64,000 bases of DNA. Source: Clostridiaceae bacterium. Lineage in GTDB: Bacteria > Bacillota > Clostridia > Saccharofermentanales > DTU023. The stretch covers positions 1 through 64,000 of the forward strand of contig DUOO01000026.1 of NCBI GenBank assembly GCA_012838795.1, read 5' to 3'. Under the pieces are notes generated by a model. That model was not told the origin of the DNA. It did not search any database and saw nothing but the letters and a program-made list of their open reading frames with translations. Both the position numbers and the translations under genes were made by a program. Of this stretch, positions 63,179 through 64,000 are shown in pieces; position 1 is the first letter of the stretch, and the number at the start of each line of letters is the position of its first letter.

Positions 63179-64000
63179 TTATTCAGCATTTTTATTTTCT
63201 TTTTTCTCTTCAATCTTGGCAGTTTTCTGCTCTGCAAAAGAATTTCTTTCCCAGAATACTCCATCTACATAACCTTGAATTTCTGTATTGGTGTCAGCTA
63301 TTTCAAGTCTTTGTTCCGCCCATAAACAATATTGTTTGTCTATTTCTATGCCTACATAGTGACGTTTCAATTTTTTCGCGACGACACTTGTAGTTCCGGA
63401 GCCTAAAAAAGGATCAAGAATAATATCATTTTCATTTGAGCTGGCCAAAATCATTTTCGCGATTAATTTTTCAGATTTTTGAGTCGGATGAGCGGTGTTT
63501 TCCGGCATTGACCAAAAGGGAATCGTAATATCATCCCAAAAATTCGAGGGATGTGTATCTCTGAAATTGCCATTTTCAGTTTCTTGCCAATCTTTGGGTT
63601 TACCATCGATGCGATATGGTGCGATAACTCTTTTACGTGTTTTTACTGCATTCAGATTGAAAGTATATTGATCGCCTTTTGTTGCAAACCATATGTCTTC
63701 CATGCCATTTTTCCAATTTGCTTTTGCACCTCTGCCCTTTTCTCGTTGCCAAGTAATTCGATTCCGGATTTTAAAATAATCATCTAAAACATTTCCGATT
63801 ATAATACCGGATTCCCAATCACAACAAACATAAATGGAGCCGTTTGTTTTTAAAAGGGGAGCAAGCAAAGTGAGCCATTTGTGTGAGTAATTTTCATATT
63901 CTGCTTTCGACTTTTTGGAAAATGTTTTTTTATTGAACATTTTGGTCAAGTTATATGGTGGATCTGCAATGATTAAATCAAAACTTTCTTTTGGCAAATG
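63179..64000 (-). CDS. DNA methyltransferase, beta class, cut by the window end
   Basis: At least 273 residues; the N-terminus lies beyond the window. Motif IV ADPPYNL comes near the start of the visible part, HPTQKSEKLI near 168, and motif I DPFLGSGTTSVVA after it; the order marks a beta-class N6-adenine or N4-cytosine enzyme such as the DpnA or MboII type. The C-terminus is a Lys/Glu-rich tail (EEKKENKNAE). The visible left part PKESFDLI fits a start about 15 to 20 codons upstream. Whether a restriction partner follows cannot be seen. The tRNA-Leu gene lies 88 bp downstream. Confidence 0.9.
   Translation of the reverse strand, partial: HLPKESFDLIIADPPYNLTKMFNKKTFSKKSKAEYENYSHKWLTLLAPLLKTNGSIYVCCDWESGIIIGNVLDDYFKIRNRITWQREKGRGAKANWKNGMEDIWFATKGDQYTFNLNAVKTRKRVIAPYRIDGKPKDWQETENGNFRDTHPSNFWDDITIPFWSMPENTAHPTQKSEKLIAKMILASSNENDIILDPFLGSGTTSVVAKKLKRHYVGIEIDKQYCLWAEQRLEIADTNTEIQGYVDGVFWERNSFAEQKTAKIEEKKENKNAE

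Overview
The window looks like chromosome from a low-GC, Gram-positive-type anaerobe of the class Clostridia. The evidence is AT-rich DNA, strong AGGAGG-type ribosome binding sites, UUG/GUG starts, the Bacillus/Clostridium gene order tmk-darA-holB-ricT, a VanZ-like protein, a YtrA-type GntR regulator, a DhaM reduced to one domain, and a Rho factor with a long acidic insert. I cannot name the species; the order Oscillospirales and its relatives is a guess. No rRNA or CRISPR array was seen. Four tRNAs are present: Ser-GGA, Thr-GGU, initiator Met and Leu-UAA.

Layout. 0.1-6 kb: an SDR oxidoreductase, the PTS-type dihydroxyacetone kinase operon dhaK-dhaL-dhaM, secG, and rho sharing a bidirectional terminator with secG. 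6-11 kb: an MreB/Mbl actin, then a three-gene operon (SPFH protein with zinc ribbons, zinc-ribbon membrane protein, TPM-domain protein) like B. subtilis ydjI-ydjG-ydjH. 11-15.7 kb: an MBOAT/DHHW pair for surface-polymer acetylation, a DUF4428-like zinc protein and an ArsC/Spx-like protein.

15.9-26.6 kb is a genomic island next to the 3' end of tRNA-Ser. It holds a truncated NlpC/P60-M23 hydrolase, a serine recombinase, a five-gene defence operon and a GC-richer remnant. The operon runs on the minus strand: XRE controller, beta-class DNA methyltransferase, large PD-ExK/N6-methyltransferase fusion, OLD-type ATPase-TOPRIM nuclease, UvrD-type helicase. The last two have the architecture of Gabija or class 2 OLD systems; the first three look like a restriction-modification module. 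I see one co-directional, tightly spaced operon joining the two, which is the best candidate here for an undescribed composite defence system. Short palindromes with conserved arms and a variable central dinucleotide lie at both island edges and may be crossover sites of the recombinase.

26.8-42 kb: a zinc-ribbon membrane protein, a Thr-rich lipoprotein, leuS, a TraX-family protein, a possible divergent CbiB-like membrane protein translationally coupled to a MET8-like dehydrogenase, uppP, vanZ, and an ABC exporter divergent from a NarL-type two-component system (like the linearmycin resistance locus LnrJK-LnrLMN). 41-50 kb: pgeF, an M18 aminopeptidase, murI, tex, then ricT-holB-darA-tmk. 50-54.3 kb: a radical SAM enzyme, a divergent paralogue without the iron-sulfur cysteines, a patatin phospholipase with no AUG/GUG/UUG start at the right place, and a TetR regulator with a G9 tract beside its ribosome binding site. 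54.4-54.8 kb: mobile-element debris at the 3' side of tRNA-Thr. 55-58.3 kb: a methyltransferase, a candidate small RNA and a Ytr-like GntR/ABC operon with a clear operator. 58.4-64 kb: a second SDR, a B12-binding mutase-like protein paired with an opine dehydrogenase, tRNA-fMet and tRNA-Leu, and the end of another DNA methyltransferase cut by the window edge.
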